36,656 nucleotides of DNA, taken from Planctomycetaceae bacterium (GTDB lineage: Bacteria > Planctomycetota > PLA2). Location: contig WYBS01000004.1 in the NCBI GenBank assembly GCA_011525755.1, positions 1 to 36,656 on the forward strand, written 5' to 3'. Positions 23,263-31,903 of this stretch are shown here, piece after piece (within the stretch, counting starts at the first letter, position 1; the number at the start of each line of letters is the position of its first letter). The notes beneath the pieces are model-generated. The model searched no databases, was not told the DNA's origin, and saw only the letters and a program-made list of their open reading frames with translations. A program made the translations under genes and the position numbers.

Positions 23263-26208
23263 CTACTGCCCGAGCTTTCTCCCGAGCTCCGCGCGCCGGT
23301 CCGCGTTCTCCTCGGGGGCGAGCCTTCCCGCCTCCCCGAGCGCGGTCGCCGCTTCCTCCCGCTGCCCGTCCTCGAGGAGGACCTCCGCGAGGGCGAGCCA
23401 CCGACCCGCGACCTCCTCGTCGGAGTCGTTCTCGCCGCGCAATGCTACCAAGCAGCGCGCCGAACGCACCGCCCTTTTCGTGTCGCCCGCCTTGCGGTAG
23501 AGCTCGATCGCCGCCACGTGCGGCTCCGGCCGGAACGGGTTGATGTTGAAGCACTGCTCGAGCGCCTTGAGCGCGTCCGCGTCGCGGGCGCGGGCGACGT
23601 ACTCCTTCGCGAGCTGGAGCCGGAGCGGGATCGACTTCGGCGCGAGGCGGGCCTCCTGCTCGAGGATCTTCAGCGCGTCGTCGGGCCTCCCCTCGGAGAC
23701 GTAGTACCGGCGCAGGTGCTCGAGCGGCACCGTGGAGGTCGGCCAGGCGGCGTGCGCCTTCTCGAGGGCCGCCACGAAAGCCTCCTTCTTCCCCTCGCGG
23801 CGGAGGAAGTCCGCCTGGACGAGGCGCGCCTCGAAGTCCTCGCCCCCCGAGGCGAAGAAGGCCTCGAGGATCGGCCGGGCGCGCTCCGGCTTCCCGTCCC
23901 GGACGAGGAGCCGCGCCTCGAGGAGCCGCGACAGCGGGTGCGCGGGATCGACCCGCGCGCGCGCGAGCTGGAGCTTCGCGCCGGCCTCGACGAACTCCTT
24001 CCGGTTGAAGTGGGCCCACGCGAGCTTCAGGAGGTTCTCGCCGTCGTTCGGGTCGGTGAGCGCGCGCTCGCGCAGCGCCTGGAAGACGACCGCGTAGTTG
24101 GGCACGCGCCGGCGGCCCTCGATCCGCTTGCCGAGGTAGTCGTGGAACCGCGTGTCGAACTCCTCGAGCCGGAGCCCGAAGGCCTTCTCGAAGACCTCCT
24201 CCATCGGCCGGTCCTCGCCGTAGAGGCGGAGCGCCTTCACGATCCCCTCCTCGCCCGCCACCGAGTGGAGGAAGTCGACCATCAGGCCGCCGAGGTAGTA
24301 CGCGAAGCCGACGCGGGGCGTCAGGAACATCGCGTCGAAGGTGCCGATCTTCGGGATCGTGCCGGTGTACCAGGCGTCGTACACCTGGATCTCGTAGCCG
24401 TCCTCCATGGACCAGCCCGGGTCGAGCGGCTTCTCCTCGAGGACCGAGAGCCCCTCCGTGAACCAGCGCGGCACCTGGCCCTTCGAGAGCTGGAGGCTCA
24501 TCACGTGGGCGAACTCGTGGCGCGCGACGGGAGCCCAGTGGACGACGCCCTCCTCGCCCATCGCCTGCGGCGAGTCGATCGCCATCACGCCTCCGAAGCA
24601 GATGCCGACCGCGAACCGGTTGTAGTCGAGGAGCCCGACGGCGCGCACGCTGAAGTCGTCCGCCTTGCGGAACACCTCGACGAGCACCGGGGACTGCGGC
24701 TCGAAGCCGTAGCGCCTCGTCATGTCGGCCCAGCAATCCTCGAGGAGCTCCGGGACGAAGAGCTTCAGGACGGCGAACTCCGCCGGGTCGAAGCGGATCA
24801 CGAAGTGGTCCGTCCTGACCGTCTCCATCTTCTCGACGTACTCGAGGACGGTCCGGAAGTTCTCGCGCACGGGGTGGGACCACGGGAAGAGCTGCTTCGA
24901 CTTGTCGAGCGCCTCCTTCGCCTCCTTCTCCCGCCCGAGGTTCGCGAGGTAGATGCCGAGGTTGGCGTGCGCGTCGTGGTTCGCCGGGTCGAGCTCGATC
25001 CCGCGGCGCAGGAGTTCGACGGCGCGGTCGTAGCGGCGCTGGCGCTCGGCCACGACCTGCCCGGCGAGATGGAACCCCTCGCCGTACGTGGGGTCCACCT
25101 CGAGCATCCGCTTCATGCCCGCCTCGAACCCCTCCTCGTTGCCGAGGAGCAGATCCATCGTCGCCTTGAGCGCGAGGAGGTCCCGGTGGTTCGGGTCCGC
25201 CGCGAGGCCCTCCTTGATGTGCTCCTCCGCGACCGCGTACTCGTTGTCCTGGAGCGCGACCTGCGCGACGACGGCGCGCGCGTCGGCCTGCCTCGGGTTG
25301 ACCGTGACCGCCTTCTCCGCCATCTCCCGCGCTTCGCCGGTGGCCCAGCTGTCGACGAGCGTCTTCCCGACCTCCGTCCAGAGGTCGGCGAGCTCCGGGT
25401 TCTTCGGGACGATGACGTCGCGCGCCTTCCGGGCAGCGGCGAACGCACCCTCGCGCTCGAGCCGCGTCACGCGGACGCGCTCGATCCACGCCTCCCAGTT
25501 CTCCGCGTCGAGCGCCTGGGCGAGCAGGAGGAGCTCGTTGGCGTTCGGGAGGAACCCCTCGTCGAGCGGCGAGAGCTCCACGTAGAGGCGCAGCGCCGCG
25601 CCGACGAGCGTGAGCTCGTGCGAGAGCGGGCGCGCGACCTCGGGCTTCAGCTTGAGCTCGTCGCGCCGGAAGTTCGCGTCGTCGTAGGAGTCCGCGCGCA
25701 TCCGGTGGTACTCGAGGAAGTGGTCGAGCACCGTGCGCGCCTCGTCCCGCTTCCCGCGGCGCGCGAGCGCCTCGGCGGCGATGAGCCGCGCGGCGAGCCC
25801 GTCGAGGTCGGGCCCTTCCCCCGACCCCTTCCCGATGGCCTCCTGCGCGAGGTCCCGCGCCTCGCCGAGGCGCCCGCGGAGGAGGTGGAGCCGCGCCTTC
25901 GCGACAAGCCCTCCCCGGTCGGCGGGGTGCGCCTTCAGGAGCTCGTCGATCTCCGCCTCGGCCCTGTCGTACGCGCCGCGCAGCCGGTAGGTCGTCGCGA
26001 CACCGAGCCGGGCGGCGGCGTTGCCGGGCTCGCGCTTCAGGACCTTCGCGAAACGGAGCCGCGCCTCGTCGTAGTTCCCCTCCCGGAGGCTCTCCTCGGC
26101 CCGCTCCAGGTAACGCCCGACGTAGTCGCTGATCTCGTCGGGCGGCAGGTCCTCGTCCTGCGCGGCGACGGGGCCGAGGAGCAGAATGAGGGGGAGGAAC
26201 GTGCGCAT
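23263..26208 (-). CDS. Exported TPR protein with gluzincin-type metalloprotease domain
   Basis: A 981-residue exported protein. A signal peptide (MRTFLPLILLLGPVAAQ) precedes about ten TPR-like helix pairs (about 25-440), a peptidase-MA-like domain (about 450-700) and a second TPR array to the C-terminus. The protease motif is H564EFAH568, followed by PRWFTEGLS with Glu585 as the likely third zinc ligand, so all expected catalytic residues are present. Its substrate is unknown. The ATG at 26208 has no Shine-Dalgarno site; a TACAAT box lies 6 bp upstream, implying a leaderless mRNA. It is the first gene of the run to the DnaA-like gene, tmk, holB and ricT; the next start is 15 bp after its stop. 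Confidence 0.9.
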   Translation of the reverse strand: MRTFLPLILLLGPVAAQDEDLPPDEISDYVGRYLERAEESLREGNYDEARLRFAKVLKREPGNAAARLGVATTYRLRGAYDRAEAEIDELLKAHPADRGGLVAKARLHLLRGRLGEARDLAQEAIGKGSGEGPDLDGLAARLIAAEALARRGKRDEARTVLDHFLEYHRMRADSYDDANFRRDELKLKPEVARPLSHELTLVGAALRLYVELSPLDEGFLPNANELLLLAQALDAENWEAWIERVRVTRLEREGAFAAARKARDVIVPKNPELADLWTEVGKTLVDSWATGEAREMAEKAVTVNPRQADARAVVAQVALQDNEYAVAEEHIKEGLAADPNHRDLLALKATMDLLLGNEEGFEAGMKRMLEVDPTYGEGFHLAGQVVAERQRRYDRAVELLRRGIELDPANHDAHANLGIYLANLGREKEAKEALDKSKQLFPWSHPVRENFRTVLEYVEKMETVRTDHFVIRFDPAEFAVLKLFVPELLEDCWADMTRRYGFEPQSPVLVEVFRKADDFSVRAVGLLDYNRFAVGICFGGVMAIDSPQAMGEEGVVHWAPVARHEFAHVMSLQLSKGQVPRWFTEGLSVLEEKPLDPGWSMEDGYEIQVYDAWYTGTIPKIGTFDAMFLTPRVGFAYYLGGLMVDFLHSVAGEEGIVKALRLYGEDRPMEEVFEKAFGLRLEEFDTRFHDYLGKRIEGRRRVPNYAVVFQALRERALTDPNDGENLLKLAWAHFNRKEFVEAGAKLQLARARVDPAHPLSRLLEARLLVRDGKPERARPILEAFFASGGEDFEARLVQADFLRREGKKEAFVAALEKAHAAWPTSTVPLEHLRRYYVSEGRPDDALKILEQEARLAPKSIPLRLQLAKEYVARARDADALKALEQCFNINPFRPEPHVAAIELYRKAGDTKRAVRSARCLVALRGENDSDEEVAGRWLALAEVLLEDGQREEAATALGEAGRLAPEENADRRAELGRKLGQ

Positions 26209-26254
26209 GCCCGCATTGTACGGGCCTCGTGCCGGGGTGGTTTAATGTGCGCCC
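26209..26254. promoter_or_regulatory. 46-bp divergent promoter region with two start-proximal -10 boxes
   Basis: Minus strand: TACAAT (26220-26215) six bases before the ATG at 26208. Plus strand: TTTAAT (26241-26246) eight bases before the ATG at 26255. Both genes would have leaders of zero to two bases. The -35 regions of the two promoters overlap each other's -10 area; neither -35 is a good match. Confidence 0.5.
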
Positions 26255-27439
26255 ATGCACATCGCCGACCGGGTCCGCTCGCTTCCCGCCTACCCCTTCG
26301 CGGTCATCGACGAGAAGGTCCACGAGCTGCGGCGAAAGGGCGTCAGGCCCGCGGACTTCGGCGTGGGCGACCCGACGGTGCCGACGCCCGCGCTGGTGCG
26401 CGAGCGGCTGAAGACCGCGGTCGACGAGCGCGCCGACTCGGGCTATCCGTCGTACATCGGGAGCGGCGAGTTCCGGGGGGCGGCGGGGGCGTGGATCGAG
26501 AAGACCTTCGGCGTGACGCTCGACCCGGCGACGGAGATCACGTCGACGATCGGCGCGAAGGAGGGGATCTTCCACTTCCCGCTCGCGTTCGTGGAGCCGG
26601 GCGACGTCGTGCTCTGCCCTTCCCCCGGGTACCCCCCCTACTCGCGCGGGACCCTGTTTGCCGGCGGGCGCCCCTACTTCTTCCCGCTGCTCAAGGAGAA
26701 CGGCTACCTGCCCGACCTCGCGGCGATCCCGGAGGAGGTCGTGCGCCGCGCGCGGATCCTCTGGCTCTGCTACCCGAACGCGCCGGCCGGCGCGCTCGCG
26801 CCCAAGGCGGCCCTGTCGCGGATGGCCGACTGGGGCCGGGAGCGCGGCATCCTCGTCGTGAACGACGAGGCGTACACCGACATCTGGTTCGACGAGAAGC
26901 CGCCGTCGATCCTCGAATGCGGGACGGACGGGGTCGTGTCGTTCTTCTCGCTCTCGAAGCGGAGCGCGATGACCGGCTGGCGCGTCGGATTCACGGCGGG
27001 CGACCCGCGCGCGATCGGGGCGTTCCGGAAGGTGAAGACGAACATCGACTCCGGCACGCCGACGTTCATCCAGGACGCGGCGATCGCGGCGCTCGCGGAC
27101 GAGGGGCACGTGGCCGTGATGCGGGAGGAGTACCGGACGAAGCGGGACCTCCTCGCGGCGGCGTTTGAAGACCTCGGCTTCGAGGCGTGCGCGCCCATGG
27201 GCACGATCCACTACTGGCAGCGGCTGCCGGAGGGGCTCGACCCGGTCGCGTTCGCGGAGCGGCTCCTCGACCCGGAGATCGCGGTCGTGTGCACGCCGGG
27301 GCCGTGGGTGGCCGACGAGTGCGACGGCGGCGTCAGGCCGGGCGCGCGCTACGTGCGCTTCGCGATGGTCGCGTCGCTCGACGACACGCGCCGCGCCTGC
27401 GACGCGATGCGGGCGCACAAGGCGAAGCTGCTGCGCTGA
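26255..27439 (+). CDS. dapL: LL-diaminopimelate aminotransferase (DapL type)
   Basis: A 394-residue class I/II PLP aminotransferase. The sequence follows known bacterial DapL closely: IADRVRSLPAYPF, FGVGDPTVPTP, GYPSYIGSGEFR, GAKEGIFHFPLAFVEPGD, GTLFAGGRPYFFPLL and KVKTNIDSGTPTFIQ. The PLP lysine is K235 in SLSKRSAMTGWRVGF. DapL converts tetrahydrodipicolinate directly to LL-DAP with glutamate, bypassing succinylated or acetylated intermediates. YPNAPAG replaces the common YPNNPTG. The start is ATG 26255, apparently leaderless. Other class I aminotransferases are possible but less likely. It converges with the HEAT gene across a hairpin. Confidence 0.8.
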   Translation: MHIADRVRSLPAYPFAVIDEKVHELRRKGVRPADFGVGDPTVPTPALVRERLKTAVDERADSGYPSYIGSGEFRGAAGAWIEKTFGVTLDPATEITSTIGAKEGIFHFPLAFVEPGDVVLCPSPGYPPYSRGTLFAGGRPYFFPLLKENGYLPDLAAIPEEVVRRARILWLCYPNAPAGALAPKAALSRMADWGRERGILVVNDEAYTDIWFDEKPPSILECGTDGVVSFFSLSKRSAMTGWRVGFTAGDPRAIGAFRKVKTNIDSGTPTFIQDAAIAALADEGHVAVMREEYRTKRDLLAAAFEDLGFEACAPMGTIHYWQRLPEGLDPVAFAERLLDPEIAVVCTPGPWVADECDGGVRPGARYVRFAMVASLDDTRRACDAMRAHKAKLLR

Positions 27440-27450
27440 CGGCCCGCGTC

Positions 27451-27479
27451 GCCGTGGCTCGCCGAAGGCGAGCGACGGC
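27451..27479. terminator. Long hairpin between convergent dapL and HEAT genes
   Basis: Arms GCCGTGGCTCGCC and GGCGAGCGACGGC pair over 13 positions with one mismatch and a GAA loop. It lies 12 bp after dapL and 7 bp after the opposing gene. No T-run follows on either side, so it is probably a bidirectional 3'-end structure rather than a classic terminator. Confidence 0.55.
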
Positions 27480-27485
27480 AGGCCG

Positions 27486-28391
27486 TCAACGCTCCCCGCG
27501 GATCGCCTGGAGCGCGACGTTGGCGAGGCGCGCGAAGCGGCGAGGACCCAGGTTCCCGGGCTCCCTCGGCGCGTCCTTGCCGCGCGCCACGATGCGCTCG
27601 AGCGTCGGGATCGCCGCGGGATCGCCGAGCGAACCGATCCCGTGAATCGCCTCGTCGCGGAGGTTCGTCGCCGCCCCCTCGTCCTCGGCAAGCCGGAGAA
27701 ACTCCGGCAGCGCCTCCTTGTAGCCTTCGCAGCCGAGCATCCGGGCCGCGAGGGCGCGGTGCTGGACCGATGATGCGGGATCCTTGAGGAACTGAAGCAT
27801 CGCCGGCAAGACGCGCCCTTCGCCATCGCGCAGCAGGCGATGCAGGGCCCCGAACCGGAGGTCGTCTTCCGAGGGATCCTGGTGGCTAGGGTCGGCAGGG
27901 AGCTTGCCGACGCCCTTGAGCGCGATCTCCGCGAGCGCGAGCGTCCGGACCGGAGACGCCTCTAGCCTCGTCTCGTCGAAGGCCTGCGCCCAGCGTTCCC
28001 CGCGGCCACGCCACTCCTTGGGCAACTCCTCGCCGGGCACGAGGACGGTGACCCCCCTGCCGACCCAGGTGACCCACACGCACTTGATCGTCAACATGCC
28101 TACGCCGTGATAGAGCTTGTCGAGCTTCTCCCGGTAGTCTCTTTGCGCGTCGCGAAACGCGGCGGCCTGCTCGAGCCGCACGAGGAGCACTTCCGCGAGC
28201 CAACGGTCGAGCTCGGATTCCGCGCCGTCCTTGGCCGCGTGCAGGATCGCCGCGGCGTCCTCGCGCGCGAGGAGCGCGTCACGTGCGGCCGGGTACTCGT
28301 CCCCCGACGCAACCGCGACCGCGGCGAAGGGCTCCGTCTCGTCGGATGCCGCCGCCGACCCGAGACAGGCGAGGACGAGCAGCCGACGCAT
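27486..28391 (-). CDS. Exported HEAT-repeat protein of unknown function
   Basis: A 301-residue protein. MRRLLVLACLGSAAAS looks like a signal peptide with cleavage after Ala-Ala-Ser. Residues 30-130 are helical and include a hydrophobic stretch MLTIKCVWVTWVGRGVTVLV. The second half has HEAT-like units (SVQHRALAARMLGCEGYKEALPEF, LRDEAIHGIGSLGDPAAIPTLE). HEAT units usually bind proteins; no partner is evident. The ATG at 28391 has no Shine-Dalgarno site; a weak TAGGCT lies 6 bp upstream (28398-28403), the same spacing seen at other starts here. It is downstream of the WYL pair but probably has its own promoter. Confidence 0.75.
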   Translation of the reverse strand: MRRLLVLACLGSAAASDETEPFAAVAVASGDEYPAARDALLAREDAAAILHAAKDGAESELDRWLAEVLLVRLEQAAAFRDAQRDYREKLDKLYHGVGMLTIKCVWVTWVGRGVTVLVPGEELPKEWRGRGERWAQAFDETRLEASPVRTLALAEIALKGVGKLPADPSHQDPSEDDLRFGALHRLLRDGEGRVLPAMLQFLKDPASSVQHRALAARMLGCEGYKEALPEFLRLAEDEGAATNLRDEAIHGIGSLGDPAAIPTLERIVARGKDAPREPGNLGPRRFARLANVALQAIRGER

Positions 28392-28470
28392 GCCCGCAGC
28401 CTACTCCGGTCGAGGCGCGGGCCGGTCACGCGCACGTAAATGACGCCGCGCCCCCCCCGGCCCCCGCGGC

Positions 28471-29442
28471 CTACGCGCCGTAAAATGCGAGCCACTGGTC
28501 GAGGACGGCGCGCATCTCCGCTCGCGCGGCGGGCGGGCCCTTCACCTCGGCGTCGTCGCCGTGCTGCAAAGCCCAGTCGACCACCCAGCGCAGGCTGTCC
28601 GTCCTCACGCGGCGCTCGACGAAGCCGCCCGCCTTCTCGTCGAGCTCCGCCGTCGGGCTCATCTCGCGGATGTGCCGCGCCGCGGCCGGGGCGAAACGCA
28701 CGCGCGCCTCGACGTCCATCGGGCCCGGCCGGTAGAAGTCCGGCCGCCGGTAGCGCTGCGCGCTGAAGGTCTTCGGCTTCTCGAACCGCTTCTCCGTGAG
28801 CGTCACCGCGCGCATCCGGTCGATGCGGAACGTCAGCTCCTTGCCGCGCAGGCTGTCGCGCCCGACCAGGTAGACCTGGCCCAGGTGGTCGATCAGCGCG
28901 TACGGCCGCACGCGCCGCTTCGAGAGGGCGCGCCTCCGCTGCGTGTAGTAGTCGACCTCGACCTCGCGCTGCTCGTCGAGCGCCTGCTGCAGCAGCGCGA
29001 GCCGCTTGCCGAGCGCGCTCGGCCGCCGCCGCGAACCGATCCGCCGCGCGAGCCGCCGCACGTCGCCCGTCCCGAGCGCGTGCTCGAGCTTCCGCACGAG
29101 CCCCGCGACCGCGCGCGCCTGCGGCGCCCCGCGCGCCGGCGGCACCGCCCGGAGCGCGAGCAGCAGCGCCGCGGCCTCGCCGAGCGTGATCCGCGCCGGC
29201 CGCTTGAAGTGGTCGGCGAAGCGGACCGTGACGCGGTCCTCCTCCGTGTAGCACGCGATGTAGTCGTGCGGCATGTACGGCGGCACGCCGCAGAGCATGA
29301 GCGCCTCGGGGATCTCGCGCTGCGCGGCGTGCGGGCTCATGCCCAGGTGGTCCGCGACCTCCTTGAACGTGATCCCCGGCCGCTCCCGCAGGAGCGGGAT
29401 CAGCGAGAGGTAGAGGCGGAGCTTCGCGAGCGGGAGCGCCAT
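28471..29442 (-). CDS. WYL-domain transcriptional regulator (second of pair)
   Basis: A 323-residue WYL protein. The N-terminus has a winged-helix region (ITFKEVADHLGMSPHAAQREI), then a middle helical part, then the WYL domain with VEVDYYTQRR, VRPYALIDHLGQVYLVGRDS and FRIDRMRAV. The name motif is VYL rather than WYL. A WCX-like C-terminal part ends WVVDWALQHGDDAEV. The ATG at 29442 shares one base with the stop of the first WYL gene (TGATG), an arrangement typical of PafB/PafC-like pairs. Such pairs sense DNA damage (single-stranded DNA) in Actinobacteria; whether that holds here is inference. A C-rich variant of the dispersed repeat lies 3 bp after the stop. Confidence 0.87.
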   Translation of the reverse strand: MALPLAKLRLYLSLIPLLRERPGITFKEVADHLGMSPHAAQREIPEALMLCGVPPYMPHDYIACYTEEDRVTVRFADHFKRPARITLGEAAALLLALRAVPPARGAPQARAVAGLVRKLEHALGTGDVRRLARRIGSRRRPSALGKRLALLQQALDEQREVEVDYYTQRRRALSKRRVRPYALIDHLGQVYLVGRDSLRGKELTFRIDRMRAVTLTEKRFEKPKTFSAQRYRRPDFYRPGPMDVEARVRFAPAAARHIREMSPTAELDEKAGGFVERRVRTDSLRWVVDWALQHGDDAEVKGPPAARAEMRAVLDQWLAFYGA

Positions 29443-30479
29443 CAGTCGTACCGTGCGCGCAAGGCCTTCAGGTGCGCGACCGCCTGCTTCCGGAGCCACG
29501 CGGGGGAGGTGACCGCGCACTGGCCGGAGAACGCCGCGAGATAGCGCAGGAGCCTCTGGTGCGTGTCGGGCGCCCTGCGGACCTTCAGCCGGAGCACCCC
29601 CGAGCCGTCCGGCTTCACGTCGAACTGCTGGCCGGGCGCGAGGTTCTCCGCGACCATCCACGCGACCTCGGGATGGAACCGGATCTCCGCCACCTCGGCC
29701 TTGCCGCCCGTGTATTCCCACGGCGGCCGCTCGATGTGCTCCTCGATGTCGAAGCCCGCGGGGACCCGGAACATGGGCGCGCGCGCCTTCTTCACCGACA
29801 CCTGCCCCTGGATCCGCACCACCTTGAACTGGCGGAGCGCCTTCTTCTCCTGGTCCTCCCCGACGAGGTACCACTCCCCCTCGCGGTAGCCGAGCCCGAA
29901 CGGGTGGACGGTGCGCTCGGTCACCTTCTTCGTGTCCGCCTTCCGGTAGCGGAAGCGGACCACGCGCCGGCCGGCGACCGCGGCGACGAGCCGGTCGAGG
30001 TTGTCGAGCACCGCGCGGTCGCGCTTGCCGCGCGTGAATGCGTGGACGCGCCTCTGCGCGATCGCGTTCGCGACCTCCTCCTCGAGCGGCGAGTCGATCG
30101 CCATCTTGAGCAGCGCCGAGCGGAGGTTGCTCGAGATGGCGTCGCTGCCGCCGCGCGCGGAGTTCGCGAGCATGACCAGCACGGACGCCTCGTCCTGCGT
30201 CAGGTCGAGTTCCGTATGGAAATACTGCTCCCGGGGGATGTAGTAGCCGTCCCGTCCCTGCTCGTCGCTCTGGACGTACTCGACCGGGATCCCGATCTCC
30301 CGGAGCTCCTTCTTGTCCCGGTCGAACCGCTTCTCGACGGCGTCCTCCCGGGCCGTGTCGCTGTAGCCCACGACGAGCTTCCGGATGGAGGCGAAGGGCA
30401 CCGGCTCGGGCGACGCGAGCAGGAACGCCACGAGGTTCATCAGGCGCTCGAACTTGGGGACCGCCTCTTCCGTGAGCAT
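29442..30479 (-). CDS. WYL-domain transcriptional regulator (first of pair)
   Basis: A 345-residue regulator. The N-terminal region PKFERLMNLVAFLLASPEPVPFASI and the following helix-turn-helix (REDAVEKRFDRDKKELREIGIPV) are as in PafB/DeoR-like WYL proteins. The WYL domain shows VRFRYRK, TVHPFGLGYREGEWYLVGED and LRQFKVVRI, with the full WYL triplet. The C-terminal WCX part follows. The start is ATG 30479, or GTG 30482 directly before it. There is no Shine-Dalgarno site and a TAGAAT box lies 9 bp upstream of the GTG, so the mRNA may be nearly leaderless. It begins 27-30 bp after the MATE gene stop on the same strand. No proteasome (Pup) genes are in the window. Confidence 0.88.
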   Translation of the reverse strand: MLTEEAVPKFERLMNLVAFLLASPEPVPFASIRKLVVGYSDTAREDAVEKRFDRDKKELREIGIPVEYVQSDEQGRDGYYIPREQYFHTELDLTQDEASVLVMLANSARGGSDAISSNLRSALLKMAIDSPLEEEVANAIAQRRVHAFTRGKRDRAVLDNLDRLVAAVAGRRVVRFRYRKADTKKVTERTVHPFGLGYREGEWYLVGEDQEKKALRQFKVVRIQGQVSVKKARAPMFRVPAGFDIEEHIERPPWEYTGGKAEVAEIRFHPEVAWMVAENLAPGQQFDVKPDGSGVLRLKVRRAPDTHQRLLRYLAAFSGQCAVTSPAWLRKQAVAHLKALRARYD

Positions 30480-30491
30480 CACAGGGGGAGG

Positions 30492-30497
30492 ATTCTA
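30492..30497 (-). promoter_or_regulatory. -10-like TAGAAT of the WYL pair
   Basis: TAGAAT on the minus strand matches five of six consensus bases and lies 9 bp from GTG 30482 and 12 bp from ATG 30479. Transcription would start 2-5 bases before the start codon. Confidence 0.5.
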
Positions 30498-30508
30498 CGC
30501 CAAACCCG

Positions 30509-31903
30509 TCATTGGACGACCTTGTGCTTCCAGTGCCCCCGCTCCCACACCAGGGCATAGAGCGCCGCCGCGATGATCGTGGTCAGGACGAGGCTCCACC
30601 AGAGGTCCTCGGGCCCGTAGCCCAGCTCCCGGTGGTTGAGGCAGACGAACGCCGCCACGGGGAGCTGCATGACCAGCACGATCGAGTCGAGGAGGAGCGG
30701 CGTCTTCGTGCTGCCGGCGCCGTTGAGCGCGTGGGCGAGCGTGATGGCGATCCCCGCGAAGGCGTAGGCCCAGACGGTGATCCGCACGTACTGGACGCCC
30801 AGCGCGTGCATCGTCCGGAACTGCGGATCCTTCGCGGGATCCTCGCCGAAGAACGAAACGAGCCAGTGGGCGTAGATCCAGTAGGCGACGCCGATGCCGA
30901 CCATGGTCGTGACGTCGAAGAAGACCGCGACCCATCCCGCCCGCTCCGCCCGCCCGAGCTGCCGGCCGCCGAGCGCCTGCCCGACCATCGCGGCCGCGGC
31001 CCCCCCCCACCCCGCGCCGGTGAAGATCGCGAGGAGGTCGAGCCGGAAGCCGACCGCCAGCGCCGCGTGCATGTCCTCCGCCTGGCCGAACCGCGTGACC
31101 AGATTCAGGATCGCGCCGTAGCCGACGACGCGCACGACGAACTGGAGCGACGACGGGATGCCGAGCCTCGTCAGGTTCCAGATCATCCGCCCGCGCAGCC
31201 GGATCCGCCGCAGGTCGAGCCGGACCGGCGCGGCGTGACGCGTGACGAGGTAGAGCCCGAACACGGCGAAGAGCCCGCGCGCGATCACCGTCCCCCATGC
31301 GGCCCCCGCCACCTCGAGGCGCGGCAGCCCCCCGATCCCGTAGACGAGCCCGATCGTGAGCAGGACGTTCAGGACGTTCGCGCCGATGAGCAGGATCATC
31401 GGCCACCGCGCGTTCCCGCCGGCGCGGAGCTGCGCGGTCACCTGCATGAGCAGGTACATCGTGAACATGCCGGCGGAGGTGATCCGCAGGTACTCGTTCG
31501 CCGCCGGCAGCGCGGCCCCCGTGGAGCCGACGAGCCGGTTGAGCAGGTCCGCCCACCAGTAGCTCGGGAACCCGAGCGCGACCGACAGGAAGAGCAGCAG
31601 CAGGAACGCCTGCAGCGCGTTCGCGTTCGCGCGCCGGTAGTTCCGCATCCCGAAGTTCCGCGAGATGATCGCGATCGACGCGGTGTTGACGCCCGTGCAG
31701 ATGAGCATCGGCACGAACCCGACGAGCGACGCCTGGTTGACCGCGGCGAGCGCGTAGGGTCCGAGCTTCCCGACGATGATCAGGTCCGCGAGGTTGAAGA
31801 GCGAATGGAAGAACATCCCCAGGACGAGGGGGATGCCGAAGGTGAAGAGGCGAGGGAGGAGCCGCCCCCGGTTGAGGTCCCCGGCCAGGCGGGCGTCTTC
31901 CAT
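30509..31903 (-). CDS. MATE-family multidrug efflux transporter
   Basis: A 464-residue membrane protein with about twelve hydrophobic segments. The N-terminal half has FGIPLVLGMFFHSLFNLADLIIVGKLGPYALAAV, the classic MATE opening with VGKLG; the second half repeats the pattern with MVGQALGG. Transport of cationic drugs or metabolites coupled to Na+ or H+ is inferred from the family; the substrate cannot be read. Its ATG directly follows the ald stop without a gap (TAG-ATG), so it is probably translated by re-initiation. An alanine dehydrogenase / MATE operon is unusual. Confidence 0.9.
   Translation of the reverse strand: MEDARLAGDLNRGRLLPRLFTFGIPLVLGMFFHSLFNLADLIIVGKLGPYALAAVNQASLVGFVPMLICTGVNTASIAIISRNFGMRNYRRANANALQAFLLLLFLSVALGFPSYWWADLLNRLVGSTGAALPAANEYLRITSAGMFTMYLLMQVTAQLRAGGNARWPMILLIGANVLNVLLTIGLVYGIGGLPRLEVAGAAWGTVIARGLFAVFGLYLVTRHAAPVRLDLRRIRLRGRMIWNLTRLGIPSSLQFVVRVVGYGAILNLVTRFGQAEDMHAALAVGFRLDLLAIFTGAGWGGAAAAMVGQALGGRQLGRAERAGWVAVFFDVTTMVGIGVAYWIYAHWLVSFFGEDPAKDPQFRTMHALGVQYVRITVWAYAFAGIAITLAHALNGAGSTKTPLLLDSIVLVMQLPVAAFVCLNHRELGYGPEDLWWSLVLTTIIAAALYALVWERGHWKHKVVQ

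Noticed and set aside
22025-27826. 1933-codon minus-strand frame
   Set aside because: It runs through tmk, the DnaA-like gene, the TPR gene and dapL in the wrong frame or strand; low-complexity Arg/Ala/Gly peptide.
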